A DNA stretch of 64,000 bases from an uncultured Bacteriovorax sp. (lineage in GTDB: Bacteria; Bdellovibrionota; Bacteriovoracia; Bacteriovoracales; Bacteriovoracaceae), in NCBI GenBank assembly GCA_946480715.1, contig CAMLKK010000008.1, positions 1 through 64,000 of the forward strand, read 5' to 3'. This document shows positions 34,449 to 43,074 of this stretch, in pieces. Each line of letters begins with the position of its first letter. The first letter of the stretch is position 1. The notes below the pieces were generated by a model. The model saw nothing but the letters and a program-made list of their open reading frames with translations, did no database searches and had not been told where the DNA came from. Made by a program: the position numbers and the translations under genes.

Positions 34449-36818
34449 TTAGAAAGTGATATGCTGAGGGCCTTCCTCTTGCCAATGACCTTGGAGAACT
34501 CCGCTCTCCAAATTACCTTGCAGGATTCTGCGGGAAAGAGGTCGAGTAACAAGTTGTGAAAACACTGCTTGTAACGGACGCGCTCCGAAACGTGGATCAT
34601 AGCCTCGTTTCGCAATTTCCACATAAGAGGCTTCATCCAATTCAATCTTGAGCGATTTTTCGCTTAAGCGGTCATTAAGCAGTTTAAGCTGCTTGTTGAT
34701 CAGGTCGCGCATAATCGATTGATCAAGCGGTTTGTAAGTCAGAAGTGAATCAATACGTCCGAGTACTTCTGGTTTAAAATCTTCTGCAACGTTTTTCGAG
34801 TTCGTCGTCATCAAAATAATTGTATTCTTAAAGTCGATTGTTCGGCCTTTATTATCTGTCAGTCGACCGTCGTCGAGAATCTGCAGCAGAATATCAGAGA
34901 AATCACGATGGGCCTTTTCCACCTCATCAAAAAGGATGACCGCATAAGGTTTACGTCTAACCGCTTCCGTTAAAACACCACCTTCTTCATAGCCCACGTA
35001 ACCAGCTGGTGCACCAATCAGTTTTGCAACAGAATGCTTCTCAGAAAATTCTGAGAGATCGAAGCGGATTAAATTCTCTTCATTGTCGAAGAGGAATTGA
35101 GCGAGTGCTTTTGCGGTTTCAGTTTTACCTACACCAGAAGGACCTTGTAAAAGGAACGATCCTAATGGTCTCGTCGGATCTGAAAGTCCAGCGTGAGCTG
35201 TCACCAGTACTTCTGAAATTTCATGAAGCGCCTCACTTTGTCCAAAGACACGCGCATTCAAGAAACCTTCAAGCTCTAAAATGTTATCCTGTTTAGATTT
35301 TAAAATTTTCTCAACAGGAATTCCTTTTTGTCTCGAAATGACATTCGCTATGTGCACAGGTGATAAAATCCACTCACTGCTTTCTTGTTCAATCTTATGC
35401 TCAGTATCTGGAATGAGTGAGTACTTTAATTTACTCGCTAATTCATAATCTTGATTGCGTTGAGCGACTTCCAGATCGTATTTATACCGATCCAGTTGAT
35501 GTTTAAGTTCTGAAACCTTTTTAAGTGAAAGTACTTCTTTCTCCCACTCTGCTTTACCTTTAATAAATTTTTCTTCTAAATCCATGATCTCTTTTTGAAT
35601 CTCTTTTTGATTCGCTTGAGTTTTGGCATAGATTTTTTTCGAACGAATTTCGGCTTCAAGCTCAACCAAGTGAGCAGGCATCGCTTCAGCGGCAAGCTTG
35701 AGCGCAGAAGAAGCTTCATCTATTAAGTCGATAGCTTTATCCGGAAGATTTTTATCCGTTATGTATTGAGTTGAAAGAAAGACAGCATTGTAAATGGCTT
35801 CATCGGAAATTTTAATCCCATGGTGGATTTCCATTTTCTCTCTGATACCCATTAGAATTTCAATCGCATCTTCTTTCGTTGGTTCATCAACCGGGACGGA
35901 ACGGAATCTTCTATCAAGAGCTGAATCATTCAAAATATATTTTTGATATTCTTCAGGTGTTGTGGCACCGATACAGTGAAGTTCACCGCGAGCAAGTGCA
36001 GGCTTTAATAAATTGGCCGCATCCATCGCGCCATCTGTGCGACCGGCACCAACAAGTTGATGAAGCTCATCAATGAATAGAATCGCTTGTCCATTTTGAT
36101 CTTTGATGAATTTAAGGAGTGCTTGAAGACGTTCTTCAAACTCGCCACGGTATTTAGTACCGGCCATGAGTGATCCTAGATCCAGTGAATAAACTGTTTT
36201 TCCTTCAAGAACATCAGGAACTCTACCTTTAACAATTTCTCCCGCAAGTCCTTCAACAATGGCAGTTTTACCAACCCCCGCAGGCCCCACGAGCACAGGA
36301 TTATTTTTTCCTCTTCGTCCTAAAATTTCCATCACCGCACGAATCTCTTTCGATCGTCCAATAACGGGATCAAGTTTTCCCTGTTCAGCAAGTTCGTTAA
36401 GATTTGTCAGGAAGTTTGGTTTTTCAGTCGCACCTTCCGCATTCTCGGCTTTCAGATCGTTATAATCGATTTTGAAGTTTGGCAAAATCTGAGGAAGATA
36501 TTTTAAGAGATCCGTTTCCGTAATCTCTCCTCGCCCATTTTGAACTGCATACGATGAAGCATAAGTCAGCCACTCGCTAAGTTTTGTGTGAGGGCGAAGA
36601 TTCTCCATATCGATTTTCTGCGTAGTCGTTGGCAATCTATCGATTTGTGCTTCGAGATCTTTTTTGTATTTTTTTAGAGCGCGGTTTGAAAAAGACTGCG
36701 GATTATTCATTAATCCCAGCATTAAAAGTTCCGGATAAAATTCAGCACATTTTCGCTTCAATGCTTCACTTTGAGCGATCGCCAGAGATCCTTCTACAAT
36801 TTGATTAAATTTGTTCAT
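34449..36818 (-). CDS. clpB: ClpB-type AAA+ disaggregase
   Basis: 789 residues from ATG 36818 with AAGGAG. Two AAA+ modules: GPAGVGKTAIVEGLAGEIV (first) and GPSGVGKTETAKALAQ with YVGYEEGGVLTEAV (second). A coiled-coil middle domain of about 130 residues separates them, close to the ClpB length. The ClpP-docking IGL loop of ClpA is not seen, so it is a refolding machine rather than a protease partner. The N-terminal domain is short and poorly conserved. Single gene with its own terminator. Confidence 0.85.
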   Translation of the reverse strand: MNKFNQIVEGSLAIAQSEALKRKCAEFYPELLMLGLMNNPQSFSNRALKKYKKDLEAQIDRLPTTTQKIDMENLRPHTKLSEWLTYASSYAVQNGRGEITETDLLKYLPQILPNFKIDYNDLKAENAEGATEKPNFLTNLNELAEQGKLDPVIGRSKEIRAVMEILGRRGKNNPVLVGPAGVGKTAIVEGLAGEIVKGRVPDVLEGKTVYSLDLGSLMAGTKYRGEFEERLQALLKFIKDQNGQAILFIDELHQLVGAGRTDGAMDAANLLKPALARGELHCIGATTPEEYQKYILNDSALDRRFRSVPVDEPTKEDAIEILMGIREKMEIHHGIKISDEAIYNAVFLSTQYITDKNLPDKAIDLIDEASSALKLAAEAMPAHLVELEAEIRSKKIYAKTQANQKEIQKEIMDLEEKFIKGKAEWEKEVLSLKKVSELKHQLDRYKYDLEVAQRNQDYELASKLKYSLIPDTEHKIEQESSEWILSPVHIANVISRQKGIPVEKILKSKQDNILELEGFLNARVFGQSEALHEISEVLVTAHAGLSDPTRPLGSFLLQGPSGVGKTETAKALAQFLFDNEENLIRFDLSEFSEKHSVAKLIGAPAGYVGYEEGGVLTEAVRRKPYAVILFDEVEKAHRDFSDILLQILDDGRLTDNKGRTIDFKNTIILMTTNSKNVAEDFKPEVLGRIDSLLTYKPLDQSIMRDLINKQLKLLNDRLSEKSLKIELDEASYVEIAKRGYDPRFGARPLQAVFSQLVTRPLSRRILQGNLESGVLQGHWQEEGPQHITF

Positions 36819-36888
36819 CGCCATTCTCCTTAATGAAATCATTCCAATATTTCATTTCAAAGAAAAGATGGGATGGATTATGGAAACG

Positions 36889-37290
36889 TCAAGTCTTGAG
36901 CTGGGAAAGAACTTTAAGGACCTTATCCTGGAAGGCCGGTTCATCGAAGGGCTTGACTAAAAAGTTTTTAACCCCACGCTGAATAATTCGGGCAATGACG
37001 TCTTTCTCCAGGGTACCTGACACGATAAGGACAGAATCTTTGCTATTAATGGCATCACCATCAAATTCAGCTAATAATTCAATTCCATTTTTCTTAGGCA
37101 TATTGATATCTACAAGAATGATGGCGAATCGCTGATTTCGCAATTTTTGCGCGGCCATTACTCCGTCATTTGCAATCACAATGTTTTTAAAACAACCCAT
37201 ATGAACGCAATATTCTTTAAGAATTTCACAGATGGCCTTGTCGTCATCTACAATTAAAACATCGCGCTGAACTTTTTTATCTAATGTCAT
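36889..37290 (-). CDS. CheY-like response regulator receiver
   Basis: 133 residues, receiver domain only. The acidic pair DDD near residue 16, phosphorylated Asp in ILVDINMPKKNG, and Lys in NFLVKPFDEPAF are all present. No output domain, so it works by protein contact. No kinase is next to it; the histidine kinase near 56 kb is a distant candidate. Confidence 0.92.
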   Translation of the reverse strand: MTLDKKVQRDVLIVDDDKAICEILKEYCVHMGCFKNIVIANDGVMAAQKLRNQRFAIILVDINMPKKNGIELLAEFDGDAINSKDSVLIVSGTLEKDVIARIIQRGVKNFLVKPFDEPAFQDKVLKVLSQLKT

Positions 37291-37296
37291 ACAGTC

Positions 37297-38112
37297 CTAG
37301 ATATTTTCTTTTACTTTTTTACGTAATTCTAAGTAGGTATTGTCGAGTTTCTCATCTTTAAAAATCTTATTTAAAACACTGGCCAGACGAATGCCTGCCT
37401 GACGAAGTCTTAATTCATATGTTGGCTTAACTTTAAAATGGTATTCATACCCTGCTGATTCACCAACATCATAGACTACATTTCTTAGCTCTTGTGATTC
37501 GCGTGCCCAATCCATGAAATTTCCGGCAGTGAAAGTTTTCATTTCATCTTTCGTGAAATGATTTAAAAATTTTGTATACTCAGTATAAGAAAGTTGTTCA
37601 AAATCAACGATGCTTTCATCCCAAAGAGCATGAAGATTCGTCTCTGTCTTAAACCATTTCAAACGAACATTATTTCCGCCTCTATCTTCTGCAAGACCAA
37701 CATGAAGAGGTTGATGAAGATCGCCCATCATGTGAACCATAAATCTGAGAGCATCTTTCTTTTGTTCTATAGTCGCTTTTTTATCTCTTAATGTTTCTTC
37801 AAACTGGAAAAGCGCGAAGATGACATCGCCATCAGCTACGCGTTTTTGATCAAAATATGTTTTTCCAGAAGGAATCGAAACATAATGCCAAGGAGCTGTA
37901 TAATTATATTTTTTGTCTGATCTGATTTCATCCGGCCACGTTGAAACGCGTGCAAGGTCTTCATCACCTAAAAGTTTTTTTACTTCACGTGCTGCATTTT
38001 TATCGAGATTGAGTTGCGCGATTTCACCAACAATTCGGTGACCGTTTTTTCCCCATGCATGCACTTCCGAAGTCATGAGGGCCAATAAAAGTATCAATGA
38101 TGTTTTTTTCAT
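37297..38112 (-). CDS. secreted S1/P1-family nuclease
   Basis: 271 residues from ATG 38112. The signal peptide ends SEVHA, leaving Trp as the first mature residue; its free amino group binds zinc in this family. Other zinc ligands are visible in WGKNGHRIVGEIA, PWHYVSIP, FMVHMMGDLHQPLH and LHALWDES. It cuts single-stranded DNA and RNA and could digest prey nucleic acid. The start overlaps the stop of the upstream gene by 4 bases (ATGA), so the two are coupled. Confidence 0.95.
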   Translation of the reverse strand: MKKTSLILLLALMTSEVHAWGKNGHRIVGEIAQLNLDKNAAREVKKLLGDEDLARVSTWPDEIRSDKKYNYTAPWHYVSIPSGKTYFDQKRVADGDVIFALFQFEETLRDKKATIEQKKDALRFMVHMMGDLHQPLHVGLAEDRGGNNVRLKWFKTETNLHALWDESIVDFEQLSYTEYTKFLNHFTKDEMKTFTAGNFMDWARESQELRNVVYDVGESAGYEYHFKVKPTYELRLRQAGIRLASVLNKIFKDEKLDNTYLELRKKVKENI

Positions 38113-39515
38113 ATATCGCACTTTGCTCCAAATAAACATTTAGTCTTAACCGTTTTCGCCACCGAAGCTGGAACAAATTTTTCCCACCCTTCGGTTCCAT
38201 CTTGAATCATCTTGAGCACTCTTCGCGACCAAATTGAAACGACTTCTGGATTATAATCTTCGATATTTTGAATTAAATTATTTTCCTTGAGATAGGCCAC
38301 CAAATGTTGGAGGTCCGGCGGTAACTGCAATGACTCCAGCGTTTTGATTTCATTTAATTCATCATCACAGGCCGGATAGATAAACAGCTTTGTATTGGGT
38401 TCTAAAAGTGTTCCTACCGATCCTAAGAGCCCTAGTCGACTATTTTGATAGCGGGCCTTATTCAAAATTTCTTCAAGATTGTATGAGGCCAAAACAAAGG
38501 CGATTTTTTTCTTCGCGTATTTCGTGAAGAACATATTGAGGTCACTATACGTTTCAGAATTTGAAATAAGAACTCGCTGACCAAGAGCTGACAGGAGATC
38601 AACACGTGCTAAGAAATCCTCGTTATCTACTGTTCCTCTATCTAGTAGAAGTGACATTGAAATTTCTGGAATGACGATTGTGTTTTCTCTTTCTTCTTTA
38701 TCCAGGCATGCTTTAAATTTACGAAGACCACACTCCAACATATCGAGTGAAAGATTTGTAGGAGGACGATATCCACCACGCACAACGAGAACATTCTTTT
38801 TGTAAAGAACGTCTGAAGCCTGAAGAACTCCGCCATCATGATCAAAAATAACAGCTTCACACAATTTCATTTTTACAAGTTCAAGACAATGAAGTCTTGA
38901 ATCTTGTCCTTTGAAGGCTTCTCCAGAAACGCGAATCATATCAATTTTAATTCTTGAAGTGGTCAGTCCATCCATGAGTGAAGCCACAAACTTTTCACGA
39001 TCATGAGTTTCATTGTAAACAGCATAAACGAGATTCACTCCGATCAATCCCAGAGCTTCCTGCTGTTGAATATTTTCAGCATCGAGCATGCTCACATGAA
39101 TGACAACTTGTGAAGGCTGAGCTTTAGGAGCATTTTGAAATTTAATTCCAATCCAACCGTGATTTTCTCCTGTGCCTTTAAATGATTTTGCAGCAACAGT
39201 ATTAGCGTAAGCAAAAAAAGTTGTTTGTGGATGACGGATATTTTGAAGTCGCTCGATCAGGATTTCATATTCTGTATCAAGCATTTTTTGAAGTCGGTCA
39301 AAGCTGACATAACGGCCTGACTTTTCTTTTCCGTAAATCGCATCACTCATCGTCATGTCATAAGCAGAAATACTTTTGGCAATTGTTCCTGCTGCACCAC
39401 CAGCGCGAAAGAAATGACGGGCCACTTCCTGACCTGCACCAATTTCGGCAAAAGTTCCGTAGATGTCGTTATTTAAATTGATCTCCAGGGCCTTTTGCTG
39501 ATGACCTAATCCCAT
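38109..39515 (-). CDS. conserved protein of unknown function (YGTFAEIGAGQEVARHFF family)
   Basis: 468 residues, no signal or membrane segment. The N-terminus MGLGHQQKALEINL, then YGTFAEIGAGQEVARHFF and GGAAGTIAKSISAYDM, define a family I know only from genome listings, where copies carry conflicting names (TonB receptor, nucleotidyltransferase) that do not fit this sequence. No catalytic motif is clear. It is coupled by a 4-base overlap to the S1/P1 nuclease. Confidence 0.82.
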   Translation of the reverse strand: MGLGHQQKALEINLNNDIYGTFAEIGAGQEVARHFFRAGGAAGTIAKSISAYDMTMSDAIYGKEKSGRYVSFDRLQKMLDTEYEILIERLQNIRHPQTTFFAYANTVAAKSFKGTGENHGWIGIKFQNAPKAQPSQVVIHVSMLDAENIQQQEALGLIGVNLVYAVYNETHDREKFVASLMDGLTTSRIKIDMIRVSGEAFKGQDSRLHCLELVKMKLCEAVIFDHDGGVLQASDVLYKKNVLVVRGGYRPPTNLSLDMLECGLRKFKACLDKEERENTIVIPEISMSLLLDRGTVDNEDFLARVDLLSALGQRVLISNSETYSDLNMFFTKYAKKKIAFVLASYNLEEILNKARYQNSRLGLLGSVGTLLEPNTKLFIYPACDDELNEIKTLESLQLPPDLQHLVAYLKENNLIQNIEDYNPEVVSIWSRRVLKMIQDGTEGWEKFVPASVAKTVKTKCLFGAKCDI

Positions 39516-39615
39516 AATAATCCTCGTAGAAATGTATAGATGTCTAAGATATGATAGCTACATTCAGGTCGCTTGCAAATAACGAAAACTAACTTGAAGC
39601 GCCTAAGGAACACCA

Positions 39616-39912
39616 ATGCCAAATCTTAAAACTCACCTCTTCGTCTGCACCAGCTGCACATATAAAAAATCTTTTGGCCGCGAATCTGATCCTGAAGAGG
39701 CAGCAGAGCTGAGGAAATGCCTCAAAAAACGTGCCCGTGAAGCCTTCCCTAAGGACGAAGTCCGTGTTTCTGCAGTTAAGTGTCTAGGGGAATGCGATGA
39801 TGGGATTGCGGCCGTCATCTATCCTGATGGTGAATGGTTGCTCAATCTACGCCCCGAGGACGAAGACAAAATTTTCCACCGTCTATCCGAGCACGCTACT
39901 CGGTTAAAGTAA
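39616..39912 (+). CDS. thioredoxin-like [2Fe-2S] ferredoxin
   Basis: 98 residues. Cluster ligands are visible in HLFVCTSC (first Cys pair region), then KCLGECDDG, the pattern of small thioredoxin-fold ferredoxins. Probably an electron carrier or metal-related protein in the cytosol. ATG has AAGGAACACC upstream. A 41-residue membrane protein follows 38 bases on. Confidence 0.85.
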   Translation: MPNLKTHLFVCTSCTYKKSFGRESDPEEAAELRKCLKKRAREAFPKDEVRVSAVKCLGECDDGIAAVIYPDGEWLLNLRPEDEDKIFHRLSEHATRLK

Positions 39913-39950
39913 TCTCTGCACACTCCGATAAGTTCTCCAAGGAGAATCTT

Positions 39951-40076
39951 ATGAACATATTAGATTTGGTTACTTTTGTAGGTGGTGTTGCAGCAGTGAT
40001 GATTTTCTTCGTTGCAAAAACGAATATCGATCAATCAAAAGTTCGCGTAAAAGTTCCAGTGAAGACAAAGCGCTAA
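39951..40076 (+). CDS. 41-residue single-span membrane protein
   Basis: ATG 39951 with AAGGAGAATCTT directly upstream. One membrane segment (LVTFVGGVAAVMIFFVA) is followed by a basic tail (VRVKVPVKTKR). The strong ribosome site and clean membrane-plus-basic layout support a real small protein. It ends overlapping the convergent ligase gene by 4 bases. No family known. Confidence 0.72.
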   Translation: MNILDLVTFVGGVAAVMIFFVAKTNIDQSKVRVKVPVKTKR

Positions 40077-41563
40077 GAAATTATTTTCAAGGCCTCTGTC
40101 TTTAAAACTTTGCGATCAACTTTTCCATTCGGTAATAGCGGAAAACTTTTTAAGCAGTGAACATGTTGTGGATGTTTATAGCGAGAAAGTTTTGGATTCA
40201 AAAATTCTCTCAACTCGGCCGCCGTTAGATTTTTTTCAGTCTTTAAAAAAGCAAATCCTACTTCTCCCCACTTTTCATGAGGAACGGCCACAACAACGGC
40301 TTCTGAAATATCAGCGTGAGTCGTAATATGTTTTTCCACTTCGCCAGGGTAAACATTTTCGCCGCCCGAGATATACATATCTTTAATTCGACCTACGACA
40401 AAATAAAATCCATCCTGATCAAAGCGCACGAGATCCCCCGTACAGAAGAATCCATCTTTCATCGTCTCTTTGAATGCCTTTTCATTTTGATAATAACCAC
40501 AAGTCACATGCGGACCTGAAATCATCAGTTCGCCTGGTTCATCAACTCCAGCATTTGTACCGTCAGACTTAACCACTCGCACTTTTGAATGCGGCATTGG
40601 TCTTCCGATTGATCCTGCTTTTGTGACTGCGAATTCTTCGTCTAGTAAAAAACAATTCGGCCCAACTTCAGTCAAACCAAATCCTTGTTTGAAACAAAGA
40701 TTTTTTCTTTGATACTCTTCAATCATTGGTATCGGGCAAGCAGCGCCACCTGAAATAAAAAAACGAATGGAAGAAAAATCACATTCATGAAAACGAGGCT
40801 TCTCCAGCAACATTTGAAACATTGTTGGAACACCAAAATAGACACTCACCTTTTCATTTTCGATGCAGTTGAAAACATTATCGGCATTGAAAGATGGTGC
40901 CAATAAACTTGTGCCTCCAAGATATAACAGCGGAAGCAAGAGAACATTGTATCCACCTGTATGAAAGAAAGGTGTTTCGACAAGAGTAATGTCAGTTGAT
41001 TTTAATCCCCATCCCGCGCATGTTTCTTGCTGGTTCGAAAGAAGCATTTGCCCGTGGAACATGACTCCTTTAGGCTGGCCAGTTGAACCAGATGTGAACA
41101 ACATGAGAATCGGATCTGCAAGTGTAGATTTTGTTGCGATAAAATCTGCATCTTTTGCAGATTTATCCAAAACAACTAAACTTGCATTGATATATTTTGC
41201 TTCGCTAGGAATAAGTTTTTCACCTAACCCAAGATAAAGCTTTGGTTGTAAATGTGAGAGAACATTTTCAAGTTCACCTATTGAAAGCCTGAAATTGAGT
41301 GGAACGAAGAGCGCCTTTAGTTTTGAACAGGCAAGCATCAATGTAAGATGCAAAAGACTATTCGTTTCTGCGTGAAAGGCCACACATTCGCCAGGTGCGA
41401 GTCCTTCTTTTTTAAGGACTGCTGCCCATGCATTCACTTCATCATTGAGTTCTTTATAAGTCAGAGTCCGTTCACGATCAACAGAAGAAGCTTGCGCTTT
41501 AATCGCCATTTTATCAGCGAACTTTTCTGCATTTATTTCTAAAAATTCAATCCAGGCCTTCAT
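40073..41563 (-). CDS. AMP-forming acyl-CoA/acyl-acid ligase (OleC- or FadD-like class)
   Basis: 496 residues. ANL-superfamily motifs in order: LFTSGSTGQPKGVMFH (phosphate loop), FGLTEVGPN, TGDLVRFDQDGFYFVVGRIKD, YPGEVE, and PNGKVDRKVL with the catalytic Lys. It activates a carboxylic acid as acyl-AMP and passes it to CoA or ring closure. The start codon shares one base with the upstream hydrolase stop (TAATG). Last gene of the five-gene KAS III operon; the substrate is probably that operon's beta-hydroxy or beta-keto acid. Confidence 0.92.
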   Translation of the reverse strand: MKAWIEFLEINAEKFADKMAIKAQASSVDRERTLTYKELNDEVNAWAAVLKKEGLAPGECVAFHAETNSLLHLTLMLACSKLKALFVPLNFRLSIGELENVLSHLQPKLYLGLGEKLIPSEAKYINASLVVLDKSAKDADFIATKSTLADPILMLFTSGSTGQPKGVMFHGQMLLSNQQETCAGWGLKSTDITLVETPFFHTGGYNVLLLPLLYLGGTSLLAPSFNADNVFNCIENEKVSVYFGVPTMFQMLLEKPRFHECDFSSIRFFISGGAACPIPMIEEYQRKNLCFKQGFGLTEVGPNCFLLDEEFAVTKAGSIGRPMPHSKVRVVKSDGTNAGVDEPGELMISGPHVTCGYYQNEKAFKETMKDGFFCTGDLVRFDQDGFYFVVGRIKDMYISGGENVYPGEVEKHITTHADISEAVVVAVPHEKWGEVGFAFLKTEKNLTAAELREFLNPKLSRYKHPQHVHCLKSFPLLPNGKVDRKVLKTEALKIIS

Positions 41564-42342
41564 TAATTTATTGCCTCAATGATCCAAGGGAGAATTTGTT
41601 TTTCCATAATCCCTGGTTTTTCAATAAGTCCAGCATGACCGCCTTCGGCCATTTTGAACGTTCCATTTTTTGCTTTGGCCGCCATCTTTTCGTGATTAAA
41701 GGGAGGTGTCAGAAGATCTTCTTTTCCTGCTACAAAAAGAATCGGACACTGAATGCTTGAAACATCAATGTCTGTTTCCATGGCCCCTAACAAAAGACCA
41801 CGAACAACATGATCAGGAAGACTTCCTGCTTTTTCTCTATAACTTAAAAAGAGTTCACTTTTTTCATTAAAAATATCTTCACCCCAAATCCACGGAGTCG
41901 CGATATCAAAACGATGAAGAGGTCCACCTGTTTCGTGGGCCATGAGCCAACTTCCAAGTTTAGCTTTCATCATAGGTGTTGAGATATCAAAACAATCACA
42001 AGCAACAACACCCGCAACCTCTTCAGGAAAACGGCGTGTATATTCCATCGCTATGCGAGCACCGTTACTCAGCCCCACAAAAACAATTTTTCCTAACTGC
42101 TTTTCAAAAAGCAATTGGCGCAAATCATTGACGTGATCGTCGAGATGATAAACACCTTCTGGTTTAGGAGATTTCCCCTGACCACGACAATCGTAGCGGA
42201 GGTATTGATATTTATCTTTCACATAGAAAGTCGCTCCATCATACGATGAAGTATCCGCGAATAATCCGTTCACAAAAACTAGTGTGGGATCACTCGCCTT
42301 CTTTTTAGCGCCTTCTAAAAGTGAAAAAAGTTCTAGCCTAAT
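41563..42342 (-). CDS. alpha/beta hydrolase with non-canonical start
   Basis: About 259 residues if begun at the ATT 42342. The first GTG in frame (42273) would cut off the strand PTLVFVNGLFAD, which carries the oxyanion-hole turn of this fold. No ATG, GTG or TTG lies between that GTG and the in-frame stop upstream. Other motifs are intact: YDCRGQGKS, nucleophile GLSNGAR, acid GKEDLLTP, and His in EGGHAGLIEKP. Fourth gene of the KAS operon; likely counterpart of OleB or a thioesterase. Confidence 0.8.
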   Translation of the reverse strand: MRLELFSLLEGAKKKASDPTLVFVNGLFADTSSYDGATFYVKDKYQYLRYDCRGQGKSPKPEGVYHLDDHVNDLRQLLFEKQLGKIVFVGLSNGARIAMEYTRRFPEEVAGVVACDCFDISTPMMKAKLGSWLMAHETGGPLHRFDIATPWIWGEDIFNEKSELFLSYREKAGSLPDHVVRGLLLGAMETDIDVSSIQCPILFVAGKEDLLTPPFNHEKMAAKAKNGTFKMAEGGHAGLIEKPGIMEKQILPWIIEAIN

Positions 42343-43064
42343 ATTGTACCACCATCAACGTTCAAACATGTTCCAGTGATGTATGAAGCATCATCACTCG
42401 CGAGGAATGCATACGCAGCAGCGATATCAGATGGCTCACCTAATCTTCTAAGAGATGCTTTTTCTTCCATCATCGCTAGTACTTTCTCAGGCATTTTTTT
42501 AACCATCGGAGTAGCGATGAATCCTGGTGCAACAGCATTTACGCGAATTTTATCTTTACCTAATTCTTTTGCCATAGTTTTTGCCATAGCAATGACACCT
42601 GCTTTAGTAGCAGAGTAGTTTGTCTGACCGAAGTTGCCGTAGTGAGCAACTACTGAAGCAGCGTGAATGATTGATCCGCCTTTTCCAGCTGCTTTCATCA
42701 CTTCTGCTGCCGCTTTTGAAAGTTTGAAAATTGATGTTAAGTTAACTGCAATAACTGCATCCCACTGCTCATCCGTCATTTTTAAAAGTGTAGAATCTTT
42801 TGTGATACCAGCGTTGTTAATAAGAACGTCTACACCTTTTGCCATTTCAGCTTTGATTGCATCAAGTGTTTCTGTCTTTGTGACGTCTCCAGAAATGTAA
42901 GTCATTCTGTTTGGAAAAATCGATTTTAGTTCTGATTGCTCAAGTGTTGGCATATCAACGAGGACTAGCTCAGATCCTTCTGCATAAAATCTTTCTGCAG
43001 TCGCGCGACCAATTCCAGATGCAGCTCCCGTAATGAATACTCTTTTGTTTGTTAAACCTTTCAT
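42333..43064 (-). CDS. short-chain dehydrogenase, FabG-like
   Basis: 243 residues from ATG 43064 with AAGGAG. Classical SDR: TGAASGIGRATA (cofactor loop), NNAGITKDSTLLKM, YSATKAG with the catalytic Tyr-x3-Lys, and VDGGTILG end. The NNAGIT.D and C-terminal VDGG are typical of 3-oxoacyl-ACP reductases. Here it likely reduces the beta-keto product of the KAS III-like enzyme 10 bases upstream. Confidence 0.93.
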   Translation of the reverse strand: MKGLTNKRVFITGAASGIGRATAERFYAEGSELVLVDMPTLEQSELKSIFPNRMTYISGDVTKTETLDAIKAEMAKGVDVLINNAGITKDSTLLKMTDEQWDAVIAVNLTSIFKLSKAAAEVMKAAGKGGSIIHAASVVAHYGNFGQTNYSATKAGVIAMAKTMAKELGKDKIRVNAVAPGFIATPMVKKMPEKVLAMMEEKASLRRLGEPSDIAAAYAFLASDDASYITGTCLNVDGGTILG

Positions 43065-43074
43065 AAATTTCTCC

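Noticed and set aside
42333..42350. Programmed -1 frameshift joining the SDR to the hydrolase
   Set aside because: The overlap of the two frames is only about 20 bases and holds no slippery heptamer, and the SDR ends in the normal VDGG tail.
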